DNA of 64,000 bases, taken from NCBI RefSeq assembly GCF_900090265.1, contig NZ_LT607752.1, positions 6,516,001 to 6,580,000 on the forward strand, given 5' to 3'. Source of the stretch: Micromonospora rifamycinica (GTDB lineage Bacteria; Actinomycetota; Actinomycetes; Mycobacteriales; Micromonosporaceae). This document shows, in pieces, positions 1 through 9,599 of the stretch. Made by a program: the position numbers and the translations under genes. The notes beneath the pieces were generated by a model. It was not told where the DNA came from, made no database searches, and saw only the letters and a list, made by a program, of their open reading frames with translations. Positions within the stretch are counted from its first letter, which is position 1, and the number at the start of each line of letters is the position of its first letter.

Positions 1-441
1 GACCACTACAAGCGTCCGCAGGGACGCGGTCTGCGCGACGCCGACGATCCCGCCGCCCAGGTGGCCGAGGCGCACCACGTCAACCCGACCTGTGGTGACG
101 AGGTGACCGTGCGGGTGGCCGCCGTCGGCGACGTCGTGGTGGACATCTCGTACGACGGCGCGGGCTGTTCGATCAGTCAGGCGTCGGCGAGCGTGCTGTA
201 CGACCGGCTCTCCGGCCGGCGCACGGGGGAGATCGCCGCCGTGCACGCCGGGTTCGTGGAGTTGATGTCCGGCCGTGGCCAGGTCACGCCGGACGAGGAA
301 CTACTCGGTGACGGGGTGGCGTTCGCGGGTGTCGCCCGCTACCCGGCCCGGGTCAAGTGCGCGCTGCTGCCGTGGATGGCGTTCAAGGACGCCGCGGCAC
401 GCGCGGGGGTGGGCGTGAGCCCGACGGAGGTTGAGGCATGA
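1..441 (+). CDS. sufU: SufU-type Fe-S cluster scaffold / sulfur-transfer protein (5' truncated by window edge)
   Basis: The reading frame is open from base 1, so the start lies outside the window; the visible 146 residues begin DHYKRPQGRG, which is typical of the SufU/IscU-like N-terminus. The three conserved Cys ligands are visible in NPTCGD, GAGCSISQ and VKCALLPW. In Gram-positive bacteria SufU accepts sulfur from the cysteine desulfurase SufS and passes it to SufBCD. The stop codon overlaps the next start by 4 bp (ATGA), so it is translationally coupled to the DUF59 gene, which fits the 3' end of an actinobacterial suf operon. The rest of the operon should lie upstream of the window. Confidence 0.93.
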   Translation, partial: DHYKRPQGRGLRDADDPAAQVAEAHHVNPTCGDEVTVRVAAVGDVVVDISYDGAGCSISQASASVLYDRLSGRRTGEIAAVHAGFVELMSGRGQVTPDEELLGDGVAFAGVARYPARVKCALLPWMAFKDAAARAGVGVSPTEVEA

Positions 442-920
442 GCGAGGACACCGCTACCGCGGCGACGCCGGAGACCGGCGACGCCAGCACCACGCCGCCC
501 GGCGTGGTGACGCCGCCGGTCGCCGAGGGGGCCGCCCGCACGACGGAGGCCGCCGGGTCGGCGGGCACGACGGAGGCCGCCGGGTCGGCCGGTGGCCGGG
601 CGGCCATCGCCGACATCGAGGAGGCGATGAAGGACGTCGTCGACCCCGAGCTGGGCATCAACGTGGTCGACCTCGGCCTGGTGTACGGCGTGCACGTGGA
701 CGACCAGAACGTCGCCACCCTGGACATGACGCTGACCTCGGCGGCCTGCCCGCTCACCGACGTGATCGAGGACCAGGCCCGCCAGGCGTTGACCACCGGC
801 CCCGGCGGGGGACTGGTCGACGACATCCGGATCAACTGGGTCTGGCTGCCGCCGTGGGGCCCCGACAAGATCACCGACGAGGGTCGGGACCAGCTCCGCT
901 CCCTCGGCTTCAACGTCTGA
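438..920 (+). CDS. sufT: SufT-like DUF59/MIP18 metal-sulfur cluster assembly protein
   Basis: A 160-residue protein. Residues 1-50 are a low-complexity Thr/Ala/Pro stretch containing a duplicated TTEAAGSAG segment, and residues 52-158 form the DUF59 domain. Diagnostic motifs are DPELGINVVDLGLVYGV and the conserved Cys in LTSAACPLTDV. Family members help mature Fe-S proteins; the M. tuberculosis homologue Rv1466 ends the suf operon in the same way. The ATG overlaps the sufU stop. The N-terminal tail is longer than usual for this family and is probably disordered. A strong hairpin follows 15 bp after the stop. Confidence 0.9.
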   Translation: MSEDTATAATPETGDASTTPPGVVTPPVAEGAARTTEAAGSAGTTEAAGSAGGRAAIADIEEAMKDVVDPELGINVVDLGLVYGVHVDDQNVATLDMTLTSAACPLTDVIEDQARQALTTGPGGGLVDDIRINWVWLPPWGPDKITDEGRDQLRSLGFNV

Positions 921-935
921 CCCCTGCCGCTCGCG

Positions 936-969
936 CGGGCACGGTACCCCGAGCCGGGTGCCGTGCCCG
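936..969 (+). terminator. Rho-independent-like hairpin ending the suf operon
   Basis: Arms 936-949 and 956-969 pair over 14 bp with one G-U wobble around a 6-nt loop, followed by TTTCG. It sits directly after sufT, and there is no gene until 1225. Confidence 0.7.
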
Positions 970-1140
970 TTTCGCGTCCGCGGCCCCCGCACCGGCTGCG
1001 GCGCCCGCCGCCGTCCACGCCGCCCTGGTCCGGGCGGGGTGATCGACTCAACGGGGCCGATGTAGGGGCGTCCCGGGCCGCTGATGCCGCTGTTTCGCCC
1101 CCGGCGGGTCGATCATCCGCTAGCGGCGGACAGTCCGGTG

Positions 1141-1188
1141 TCGGGGCGTCGGGGCGTCGGGGCGTCGGGGCGTCGGGTCGTCGGGTCG
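1141..1188 (+). repeat. 8-bp tandem repeat (6 copies) in the 305-bp gap before the acVLRF1 gene
   Basis: Four copies of TCGGGGCG are followed by two of TCGGGTCG without interruption. Apart from the terminator at 936-969 this is the only structure seen between 921 and 1224. It ends about 36 bp upstream of the next start codon, so changes in copy number would alter promoter or leader spacing. Confidence 0.85.
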
Positions 1189-1224
1189 TCCGTCGGGCCG
1201 CCGGCCGTCGTGCCGTAGGGTCGG

Positions 1225-1941
1225 GTGGTGAGCAGTCGACCCGCGGCCGGTGGCGGCCGGTGGATCGAGGTCGATCCGACCCGCGTCGCCCGCTGGGTGG
1301 AGGGTTTCGCCGACCGGCACGGTCCGCCCGTCGTCTCCCCGCAGGGGTACGGTCTGCTGCTCACCGCCCCCGACGGGACGACCGCCGAGCTGCATCTCCC
1401 GCCGGGCGCCGACGGCGGCGCTCCCGGGGAACCCGCACAGGCCCACGACGCGGCGGGGGAGGTCACCGGCGCGTCCCGGCGGGTCGACGACGTGCCGGGG
1501 TTCGTCGACGCGGCCACCGCGCCCCGCCGGATCGGCCTGTTGCTGGCCCGCAAGGGCGCGGTGGCGGTCGGTGTGGCGCTCGGCGAGAAACTGCTGACCT
1601 CCAAGGTGGACACCCGGTACGTGCAGGGCCGCACCGCCGCCGGGGGCTGGTCCCAGCAGCGGTTCGCCCGGCGGCGGGACAACCAGGCGAAGGCGGCCCT
1701 GGGCGATGCGGCCGAGCTGGCCGTACGGCTGCTGCTGCCGGAGGCGGCGACGTTGGCGGCGCTGGTCTGCGGTGGCGACCGGCGGGCCGTCGACACGGTG
1801 CTGGCCGACCGGCGGCTGGCCCCGCTCGCCGCCCGGCGGGTCGCGCGGCTGCTCGACGTGCCCGAGCCCCGGCATGCGGTGCTGGTCGGTGCGGTCAGCG
1901 CCGCCCGTGCGGTCCACATCCTGCTCCGCGACCCGGCCTGA
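1225..1941 (+). CDS. acVLRF1-family (Vms1/ANKZF1-like) peptidyl-tRNA hydrolase
   Basis: A 238-residue protein with GTG start. The central segment GRTAAGGWSQQRFARRR matches the catalytic loop of the VLRF1 release-factor-like fold, with the conserved Gln of the GGxSQ..R.RRxxQ signature. Eukaryotic VLRF1 proteins (Vms1/ANKZF1) cleave peptidyl-tRNA on stalled, split ribosomes; the actinobacterial/chloroflexi branch (acVLRF1) is predicted to do the same. No ankyrin or zinc-finger part is present, so this is the minimal domain form. It stands alone, followed by convergent metallopeptidase and tandem 8-bp repeats upstream. The family assignment is from motif recognition; the activity is inferred. 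Confidence 0.8.
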   Translation: MVSSRPAAGGGRWIEVDPTRVARWVEGFADRHGPPVVSPQGYGLLLTAPDGTTAELHLPPGADGGAPGEPAQAHDAAGEVTGASRRVDDVPGFVDAATAPRRIGLLLARKGAVAVGVALGEKLLTSKVDTRYVQGRTAAGGWSQQRFARRRDNQAKAALGDAAELAVRLLLPEAATLAALVCGGDRRAVDTVLADRRLAPLAARRVARLLDVPEPRHAVLVGAVSAARAVHILLRDPA

Positions 1942-2018
1942 GCCCGGCCGGGAGCGACGACGGCGGCCGGCGGGCGTGAGCCCGGCCGACCGCCGCGATG
2001 CTGCCGGCGCGGTGCCGG

Positions 2019-2936
2019 TCAGAGGCTGCCGCTGAAGGTGTCGCAGGCCTTCGGGTCGCCGGTGGTGTAGCCCTTGGTGAACCACTGCTTGCGCTGCTCG
2101 GAGGAGCCGTGCGTGAACTCCTCCGGGTTCACCGGCCGGTCGGCCCGCTTGGAGATCGCGTCGTCGCCGATCTTCTCGGCGGTGTCGATCGCCTGCGCGA
2201 TGTCCTGCTCGGTGATGCTCTTGAAGATCTTCTGCCCCTGCTCGTCGGCGGTGCCGGTGGCGTTCTTGGCCCAGGCGCCGGCGTAGCAGTCGGCCTGGAG
2301 CTCCAGCTTGACCGAGAGGGCGTTCGCGCTGCCCGGGTCGCGCTGCTGCTGGCGGCGCATCTGCGCCTCGGTGCCGAGCAGGTCCTGCACGTGGTGGCCG
2401 TACTCGTGGGCGAGCACGTACGGCTGGGCGAACTCGCCCTGGGCGCCGAGCTGGTCGGCGAGGGTCTGGTAGAAGGTCAGGTCGATGTAGACCAGGTCGT
2501 CGGCCGGGCAGTAGAACGGCCCGACGCCGGAGTCGGCCTGGCCGCAGCCGGTGTTGACGCCCTGGCTGAAGAAGACCGTCTTGGACGGCTGGTACTGCTG
2601 GCCGAACCGCTCCGGCAGTGCGGTACGCCAGTACGCCTGGATCGAGTTGACGTAGAGGGTGTTGCGGCAGTCCAGCTGCTTCAACGCGTCGTCGGCCGCA
2701 CACTTCTGCTCCAGCGCCGTGTTGTCGCCCGACTCGGCGCCGCCACCGTTCATGGCGTTCAGCCCGAACCCGCCACCCACCAGGGCCACCAGCACGGCGA
2801 TGATGAGCCCGACGATGCCGCCGCGCCCACCGCCGCCCGGCAGGGGGATCGGGATGCCCGCCCCGCCACCTCCACCGGACCCCCGCCGGTCGTCCACCTG
2901 GCCGGTGTCGATCCGCGCGTTCTCGTTCAGCTCCAT
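2019..2936 (-). CDS. Neutral zinc metallopeptidase, KPN_02809/YpfJ family, membrane anchored
   Basis: 305 residues from the ATG at 2936 (MELNENARIDTGQVDDRRG), which matches the usual N-terminus of this family; an upstream in-frame extension to 3062 is unlikely. A Gly-rich stretch (about 20-45) precedes one membrane segment (GIVGLIIAVLVALVGGG), then the periplasm-facing protease-like domain. The zinc-binding HEYGH motif is clear, with YVLAHEYGHHVQDLLG context, and a downstream ELQADCYAG segment supplies the third ligand region. The family (PF04228) is a putative neutral zinc metallopeptidase with unknown substrates. It is divergent from the ABC-F gene. Confidence 0.9.
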   Translation of the reverse strand: MELNENARIDTGQVDDRRGSGGGGGAGIPIPLPGGGGRGGIVGLIIAVLVALVGGGFGLNAMNGGGAESGDNTALEQKCAADDALKQLDCRNTLYVNSIQAYWRTALPERFGQQYQPSKTVFFSQGVNTGCGQADSGVGPFYCPADDLVYIDLTFYQTLADQLGAQGEFAQPYVLAHEYGHHVQDLLGTEAQMRRQQQRDPGSANALSVKLELQADCYAGAWAKNATGTADEQGQKIFKSITEQDIAQAIDTAEKIGDDAISKRADRPVNPEEFTHGSSEQRKQWFTKGYTTGDPKACDTFSGSL

Positions 2937-3057
2937 GTTGACCCCGATCACCGTTTCGTCACGTCTGAGGGTTGCGGTACCGGACGGGTCCGGACGGCGT
3001 TTCCGGTACCCGATGATCTTGCCCGGTAATCCGGGCGGTGCGCGCCGGGCCGCCCGG

Positions 3058-3090
3058 TACACTAGTCGGGTGCTGCGCTGCGAAGGCTGA
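3058..3090 (+). promoter_or_regulatory. -10 box with a possible leaderless six-residue upstream ORF in front of the ABC-F gene
   Basis: TACACT at 3058-3063 resembles an actinobacterial -10 element. Transcription starting about 7 nt later would begin at the G of a GTG at 3070, which opens GTG CTG CGC TGC GAA GGC TGA (M-L-R-C-E-G). The ABC-F start is 90 bp further on. Some antibiotic-resistance ABC-F genes are controlled by ribosome-mediated attenuation at short leader ORFs, so the arrangement is suggestive. No recognisable -35 box is seen. Confidence 0.4.
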
Positions 3091-3179
3091 ATCGCCCCGC
3101 GCCGACGGGAACCATGGACCCGCCGGCGCTTTCGCGTGCCCTGAGTCAGCCCTTCAGACCCCGAGAGCGAGTACCGGAA

Positions 3180-4784
<1,605 letters not shown>

Positions 4785-4876
4785 CCCGCCTCGGGCTGGC
4801 CTGATCTGCGCCGGTCGGCCAGCCTGACCGGCCTGACCAGGGCCGACCTGACCAGGGCCGGTCGGGCCGGGCACGG

Positions 4877-5488
4877 TCAGCCGGCGAGGTCGACCAGCCG
4901 GCCGGGGACGCCCGAGCCGACCAGGATCACCAGGCCGATGGCGACGAAGATCGCCGGGACCAGCCAGTGGCCGATCCGCCCGACCAGGTCGACCACCCGC
5001 CGGTGCCCGCCGAGCAGGGCGGCGACCCCGCACCAGACACCGACCAGGGCGGTGAAGACCACCAGGTAGACCACCCCGTCGCCCGGGTCGAGGGTGCGGA
5101 ACACCGGGACGTAGACGGCGATGTTGTCGGCGCCGTTGGCGATGGTCACCCCGGCGACCCCGAGCAGGCCGCCGACCACCGCCGGCGGCGGGGTGTCGTC
5201 GTCGGTGCGGGGCCGGCTGCGCAGTGCCCGCACGCCGAGCGCGATCGGTAGCAGCCCGAGCAGGCCGGTCCAGGGCTCGGGGAGCACCAGCAGACCGGCG
5301 GCGACCACCACGGCCGCCGCGACCAGGGCGGTGATGCCCAGGTACTGCCCGGTCACGATCTGCCACCGGCGGGGTCGTCCGGTGCCCCGGGCGGCTACGA
5401 AGAGCACGGTCAGCACCACGATGTCGTCGAGGTTGGTGGCGGCGAAGACGGCCGTCGCGGCGCTCGCGGTGGCCCACAGGTCGGTCAC
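4877..5488 (-). CDS. CadD-family cadmium-resistance-type transporter
   Basis: 203 residues, nearly all hydrophobic, with about six predicted membrane helices. Family hallmarks are FAATNLDDIVVLTVLF near the N-terminus and GVTIANGADNIAVYVPVF in the middle, the repeated N-(L/A)-DD/N-I motif of CadD proteins. Related members export or sequester cadmium, but specificity in actinobacteria is not established. It runs convergent to the ABC-F gene; the short gap between (4785-4876) carries imperfect GACC(T/A)GACCAGGGCC direct repeats. It is divergent from the small HTH gene. Confidence 0.8.
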   Translation of the reverse strand: MTDLWATASAATAVFAATNLDDIVVLTVLFVAARGTGRPRRWQIVTGQYLGITALVAAAVVVAAGLLVLPEPWTGLLGLLPIALGVRALRSRPRTDDDTPPPAVVGGLLGVAGVTIANGADNIAVYVPVFRTLDPGDGVVYLVVFTALVGVWCGVAALLGGHRRVVDLVGRIGHWLVPAIFVAIGLVILVGSGVPGRLVDLAG

Positions 5489-5692
5489 GACGGGCAGGCT
5501 ACGGGCCGTCCACCCGGGGCCTGCGCACGGCGGGGTGGGTCGATCACCGTCCGGAGGGTCACTCTATCGGGTTGGCGACAATACATAGCGTGTCGGTTGG
5601 CGAAGAGTTGATATCTGGCGCATGATCGTTCGAGGCGGTCTAATAGGTATGACCGTATCCGAAGCGCACAGTCTGGGACGTGAGGAATCAGC

Positions 5693-5920
5693 ATGGCAGC
5701 CACTGGCACAGCCACCAGCACTGAGAAAGGTCGCCGGATCGTCGGAGCCGAGCGTCAGACGCTCGCCAAGGACCTGGTAAAGCGGTACACCGGTGGGGAG
5801 AGCATCCGGGCGCTCGCCGCGTCGACCGGGCGATCCTACGGGTTCATCCACCGCGTGCTCACCGAGTCCGGCGTGCAGCTGCGGCAGCGCGGCGGCGCCC
5901 GACGTCGCAAGAAGGCGTGA
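5693..5920 (+). CDS. Small helix-turn-helix protein, conserved in actinobacteria
   Basis: 75 residues: a short N-terminal tail, then KDLVKRYTGGESIRALAAS and TGRSYGFIHRVL forming a helix-turn-helix (about 24-60), and a basic tail ending GGARRRKKA. The fold resembles resolvase/transposase-type HTH_29 domains, but no catalytic domain is attached. The basic tail suggests non-specific DNA contacts, as in a nucleoid-type or small regulatory protein. The ATG at 5693 is preceded by GTGAGGAAT. The 200-bp upstream region (5489-5692) is noticeably less GC-rich than its surroundings, typical of a strong promoter. Function unknown. Confidence 0.85.
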   Translation: MAATGTATSTEKGRRIVGAERQTLAKDLVKRYTGGESIRALAASTGRSYGFIHRVLTESGVQLRQRGGARRRKKA

Positions 5921-5963
5921 CCCGCCCACCAGCGTCGTCCATGAGTGCACCCGGGGCGGTCCG

Positions 5964-6731
5964 GTGACCGTCGAGACCGCCGGGGTGCGACTGCACTGTG
6001 CCGGGCCGGTCGCGACGGTGACGTTGTGCCGGCCCGACGTGCTCAATGCCCAGACCCCGGCGATGTGGCGCGCGATGAGCGACTTCTCCCGGGACCTGCC
6101 CGGCGACGTGCGCGTCGTGGTGGTACGCGGCGAGGGGCGGTCGTTCTCCGCCGGCCTCGACCTGTCGGTGGCCGGTGCCCAGGGGCCGGGTTCGTTCGCC
6201 GAGCTGTCCACCCTGCCCGAGCAGGAGTGCGCCGACCGCATCGCCGGTTACCAGCAGGGTTTCACCTGGCTGCACCGACCGGACGTGATCTCGGTGGCGG
6301 CCGTGCAGGGCCATGCCATCGGCGCGGGCTTCCAGCTCGCGCTCGCCTGTGACCTGCGGGTGCTCGCCGAGGACGCCCGTTTCTCGATGGCCGAGGTGAC
6401 CCTCGGCCTGGTCCCTGACCTGGCCGGTACGAAGCGGCTGGTCGAGCTGGTCGGCTACGCGCGCGCCCTGGAGCTGTGCGCCACCGGCCGGCGGATGGAC
6501 GCCGCCGAGGCCGACCGGATCGGGCTGGCCAATCTGGTGGTGCCGAACGCCGAGCTGGACGACGCGGTCCGTGACCTGACCGCCGGCCTGCTCGCCGGGA
6601 ACCGGGACGCGGTGGTGGAGATCAAGGCGCTGCTCGCCGGGGCCGCCGGTCGCTCCCACGCCGATCAGCAGCGGGCCGAGCGCGAGGCGCAGACCCGCCG
6701 GCTGCGCGACCTCGCGGGCCGGGGCGACTAG
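5964..6731 (+). CDS. Enoyl-CoA hydratase/isomerase (crotonase) family protein
   Basis: 255 residues from GTG 5964; the frame is open further upstream but overlaps the HTH gene and shows no homologous character. Crotonase-fold motifs: RGEGRSFSAGLDLSV (oxyanion-hole Gly/Ala and substrate pocket), GHAIGAGFQLALACDLRV (second oxyanion-hole Gly), and MAEVTLGLVPDLAGTKRL. One of the usual acid/base Glu positions is kept in AEVTLG, while the GTxxL region has D in place of the typical G/R. The CoA substrate is not predictable. The downstream tandem repeat begins 20 bp after the stop. Confidence 0.88.
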   Translation: MTVETAGVRLHCAGPVATVTLCRPDVLNAQTPAMWRAMSDFSRDLPGDVRVVVVRGEGRSFSAGLDLSVAGAQGPGSFAELSTLPEQECADRIAGYQQGFTWLHRPDVISVAAVQGHAIGAGFQLALACDLRVLAEDARFSMAEVTLGLVPDLAGTKRLVELVGYARALELCATGRRMDAAEADRIGLANLVVPNAELDDAVRDLTAGLLAGNRDAVVEIKALLAGAAGRSHADQQRAEREAQTRRLRDLAGRGD

Positions 6732-6750
6732 CCAGCGGGCGGTGGCGACC

Positions 6751-6857
6751 AGGCAGAGCCGGTCGCGGGTCGCGATGACCGGGCGGACCCGCTCGCGGGT
6801 CGCGATGACCGGGCGGAGCCGGTCGCGGGCCGGGGCGACCGGGCGGACCCGCTCGGG
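6751..6857 (+). repeat. 30-bp tandem repeat (about 3.6 copies)
   Basis: Copies start at 6751, 6781, 6811 and 6841 (last partial); the unit alternates GGACCCGCTC and GAGCCGGTC versions around a shared GTCGCGATGACC core. It lies between the crotonase stop and the ABC exporter start, immediately 3' of a coding region ending in similar sequence. Confidence 0.85.
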
Positions 6858-6941
6858 AAGCACCGGGTGACCGTCGAGGTTGTCGTAGTCGTCGGGAGAA
6901 TCGAACCCGACGGTGTGTCGCCCACGACGCGGAGGTGTCCG

Positions 6942-8936
6942 ATGTCCAACCCGATGGCGGGCGGCAACATGGCGGGTTGGAGCATGCTCCGGTCGATCCG
7001 CCAGGACGGCGAGGTGTCCGCGCACCGGCTCAAGCGTGGCACCGCCCGGCGGATCATGGCCTTCGCGCACCCGTACCGGCGGGACATCGTCGTCTTCCTG
7101 GTGACCGTGGTGATCGCCGCCGTGATCGGGGTGGCCACCCCGGTGCTCGCCGGCCACGTGATCAACGCGATCAGCGGGGGTGGCCCGGAGGCCGGCGCCA
7201 CCGTCGTCCGGTTCGCCCTGATCATCGGGGTGCTGGCCGTGGCCGACGCGCTCTTCTCCCTCGCCCAGCGGTGGTACTCGGCCCGCATCGGCGAGGGGAT
7301 CATCCTGGACCTGCGCACCCGGGTCTACGACCACGTGCAGCGGATGCCCCTGCAGTTCTTCACCCGGACCCAGACCGGTGCCCTGGTCAGCCGGCTCAAC
7401 AACGACGTGATGGGTGCCCAGCGGGCGTTCACCTCCACCCTGTCCGGGGTGGTCAGCAACGTCATCCAGCTCGTGCTCACCGCCGGGGTGATGTTCACCC
7501 TCTCCTGGCAGATCACCGCGCTCTCCCTGGTGCTCCTGCCGATCTTCGTGATCCCGGCGCGGCGGGTCGGCAAGCGGCTGGCCGAGATCACCCGGGAGTC
7601 GTACGACCTCGACGCCAAGATGAACGCCACGATGACCGAGCGGTTCGGGGTGGCCGGCGCGCTGCTGGTCAAGCTGTTCGGCTCGCCCGAGGTGGAGGCC
7701 GACCGGTTCGCCGGGCGGGCCGAGCGGGTCCGCGACATCGGCATCCAGTCAGCGATGTACTCCCGCACCTTCTTCGTGGCGATGCTGCTGGTCGCCTCGC
7801 TGGCCCAGGCGCTCACCTACGGGCTCGGCGGCTGGCTGGCGGTCACCGGCGCGGTCAGCGCCGGCACCGTGGTCACCCTCGCCCTGCTGCTCACCCGCCT
7901 CTACGGTCCGCTGACCGCGCTGTCCAACGTCCGGGTGGACGTGATGAGCGCGCTGGTCTCCTTCGACCGGGTCTTCGAGGTGCTCGACCTGCGTCCCGGC
8001 ATCGAGGAGAAGTCCGACGCGGTGCCGGTGCCCCGGGGTGCCGGGCGGGTGGAGTTCCGCGACGTCCGGTTCCGTTATCCGGCCGCCGCCGACGTCTCGC
8101 TGGCCTCGCTGGAGGAGGTCGCCACCCTCGACCGTACGGCCAACGAGCCGGTGCTCAGGGGCGTCTCGTTCAGCGTCGAGCCGGGGCAGATGGTGGCCCT
8201 GGTCGGGCCGTCCGGCGCGGGCAAGTCCACGCTGTCCATGTTGGTCTCCCGGATCTACGACGTCACCGACGGCGAGGTGCGGGTCAGCGGGGTCGACGTC
8301 CGGGACGCCACCCTCGCCTCGCTGCGCGACGAGATCGGCGTGGTCACCCAGGACTCCCACCTGTTCCACGAGACGATCGCCGAGAACCTGCGGTACGCCA
8401 GGCCGGACGCCACCGACGACGAGATCTGGACGGCGCTGGCCGGCGCGCAGGTGGCCGACCTGGTGCGGTCCCTGCCCGACGGGCTGGAGACGACGGTCGG
8501 CGAGCGCGGCTACCGCTTCTCCGGCGGCGAGAAGCAGCGCATCGCCATCGCCCGGCTGCTGCTCAAGGCCCCGTCGATCGTGATCCTCGACGAGGCCACC
8601 GCGCACCTCGACTCGGAGAGCGAGGCGGCGGTGCAGCGCGCCCTGTCGGTGGCGTTGACCGGGCGGACCGCGCTGGTGATCGCGCACCGGCTCTCCACCG
8701 TCCGGGACGCCGACCAGATCCTCGTGCTCGACGACGGGCGGATCGTCGAGCGGGGCCGACACGAGGAGTTGGTCGCGGTCGGCGGGCTCTACGCCGAGCT
8801 GTACCGGACCCAGTTCGCCGTGGCCGACTCGCCCGCCCCGCACGCCGAGGTCGAGCAGCCCGAGCCGATCGTCACCACCGTGCCGATGGGCACCTACGTC
8901 GCCCAGGAGGCGCTGCCCCCGGCCGTGGCCAACTAG
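6942..8936 (+). CDS. ABC exporter, fused permease-ATPase (half transporter)
   Basis: 664 residues from ATG 6942, with GGAGGTG ending 5 nt upstream. Residues about 35-330 form a type IV ABC exporter membrane domain with six helices; the rest is the ATPase. Walker A GPSGAGKST, signature FSGGEKQR (Phe instead of the common Leu at the first position), Walker B IVILDEATAHLD and H-loop AHRLST are all intact. An insertion rich in Ala/Ser/Leu precedes the Walker A. One polypeptide carries one copy of each domain, so the active form should be a homodimer or pair with an unlinked partner. The substrate is unknown; Phe in the signature is seen in some lipid/drug exporters. Confidence 0.92.
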   Translation: MSNPMAGGNMAGWSMLRSIRQDGEVSAHRLKRGTARRIMAFAHPYRRDIVVFLVTVVIAAVIGVATPVLAGHVINAISGGGPEAGATVVRFALIIGVLAVADALFSLAQRWYSARIGEGIILDLRTRVYDHVQRMPLQFFTRTQTGALVSRLNNDVMGAQRAFTSTLSGVVSNVIQLVLTAGVMFTLSWQITALSLVLLPIFVIPARRVGKRLAEITRESYDLDAKMNATMTERFGVAGALLVKLFGSPEVEADRFAGRAERVRDIGIQSAMYSRTFFVAMLLVASLAQALTYGLGGWLAVTGAVSAGTVVTLALLLTRLYGPLTALSNVRVDVMSALVSFDRVFEVLDLRPGIEEKSDAVPVPRGAGRVEFRDVRFRYPAAADVSLASLEEVATLDRTANEPVLRGVSFSVEPGQMVALVGPSGAGKSTLSMLVSRIYDVTDGEVRVSGVDVRDATLASLRDEIGVVTQDSHLFHETIAENLRYARPDATDDEIWTALAGAQVADLVRSLPDGLETTVGERGYRFSGGEKQRIAIARLLLKAPSIVILDEATAHLDSESEAAVQRALSVALTGRTALVIAHRLSTVRDADQILVLDDGRIVERGRHEELVAVGGLYAELYRTQFAVADSPAPHAEVEQPEPIVTTVPMGTYVAQEALPPAVAN

Positions 8937-9091
8937 GCCCGTCCACCTGTCGACCGGTGGTTGCGGTGCGTCGCCCCGGCCGGTCCCCGGTGTCGTGTAA
9001 ATGATGACATTGAGGTAAGAAATTGCGGTAGTACGCATTGTTCAACGATTGATGTAATTCAATTTCGTGCGTGCTTTTGAGTGGGGGCTGC

Positions 9092-9106
9092 CATACCATT
9101 GGTATG
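9092..9106. promoter_or_regulatory. Palindrome CATACCA-T-TGGTATG upstream of a secreted protein gene
   Basis: A 7-bp perfect inverted repeat around one central base, inside a low-GC stretch (about 9000-9100) that forms the promoter region of the gene at 9159. Its size fits an operator for a dimeric regulator. The half-site context TGGTATGCCA occurs again at 26379-26388, about 190 bp upstream of the C39-like secreted protein gene. Confidence 0.45.
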
Positions 9107-9158
9107 CCATCGACCACCGGTCGGGAGCGCACTTTCCTCTTTATGTCTGGAGTGAGGC

Positions 9159-9596
9159 ATGCCGCACGTCCGTTCTTCCCGCTTCGTCCGTCTGCTGGCC
9201 GCGTGCACCGCCGGAGTGGCCGCGGTGGCCGTGCTCCCGATGGCCAGCGCCCAGGCGGCCACGGCCCCGTTCACCGTCTCGGTCACCGGCGGTTACAACA
9301 ACACCCAGTCCCTCGGCACGGCCACCGGAACGGTGACGGGAACGGGGGGAAGTGCCCAGGCGAGTTACTCGGTGACACTGTGCGGACAGAGCACCTACCC
9401 GAGTTCCCGGGTGACCATTCAGGGCGGCACCGCCAGCGTCAGCCACACCGTCTACTACCAGAACTGCGAGACCTTCACCGGCGATCTCGTCTCCAGCTAC
9501 GGATTCTCCAACGCGCAGATCACCGTCTCCGGATCCACCTTCTACCCGGGCAACCAGTACACCACGTACACGAAGAGCAGGACGGTGTACTTCTGA
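9159..9596 (+). CDS. Small secreted protein of unknown function
   Basis: 145 residues with a clear Sec signal: positive residues, a hydrophobic core (LLAACTAGVAAVAVLP) and an Ala-x-Ala cleavage site near residue 34 (AQAA). The mature 110 residues are Thr/Ser/Gly-rich, probably an all-beta fold, with exactly two Cys (LCGQ and QNCE) that could form one disulfide. No catalytic motif is recognised. A strong SD (GGAGTGAGG) precedes ATG 9159, and the upstream region is unusually AT-rich for this genome, suggesting strong or regulated expression. Convergent with mug. Confidence 0.8.
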   Translation: MPHVRSSRFVRLLAACTAGVAAVAVLPMASAQAATAPFTVSVTGGYNNTQSLGTATGTVTGTGGSAQASYSVTLCGQSTYPSSRVTIQGGTASVSHTVYYQNCETFTGDLVSSYGFSNAQITVSGSTFYPGNQYTTYTKSRTVYF

Positions 9597-9599
9597 CCG

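Noticed and set aside
2659..3090. A 143-codon plus-strand ORF ending at 3090
   Set aside because: It is antisense to the zinc metallopeptidase over most of its length. Only its last codons, as a separate short leader ORF from 3070, are plausible.
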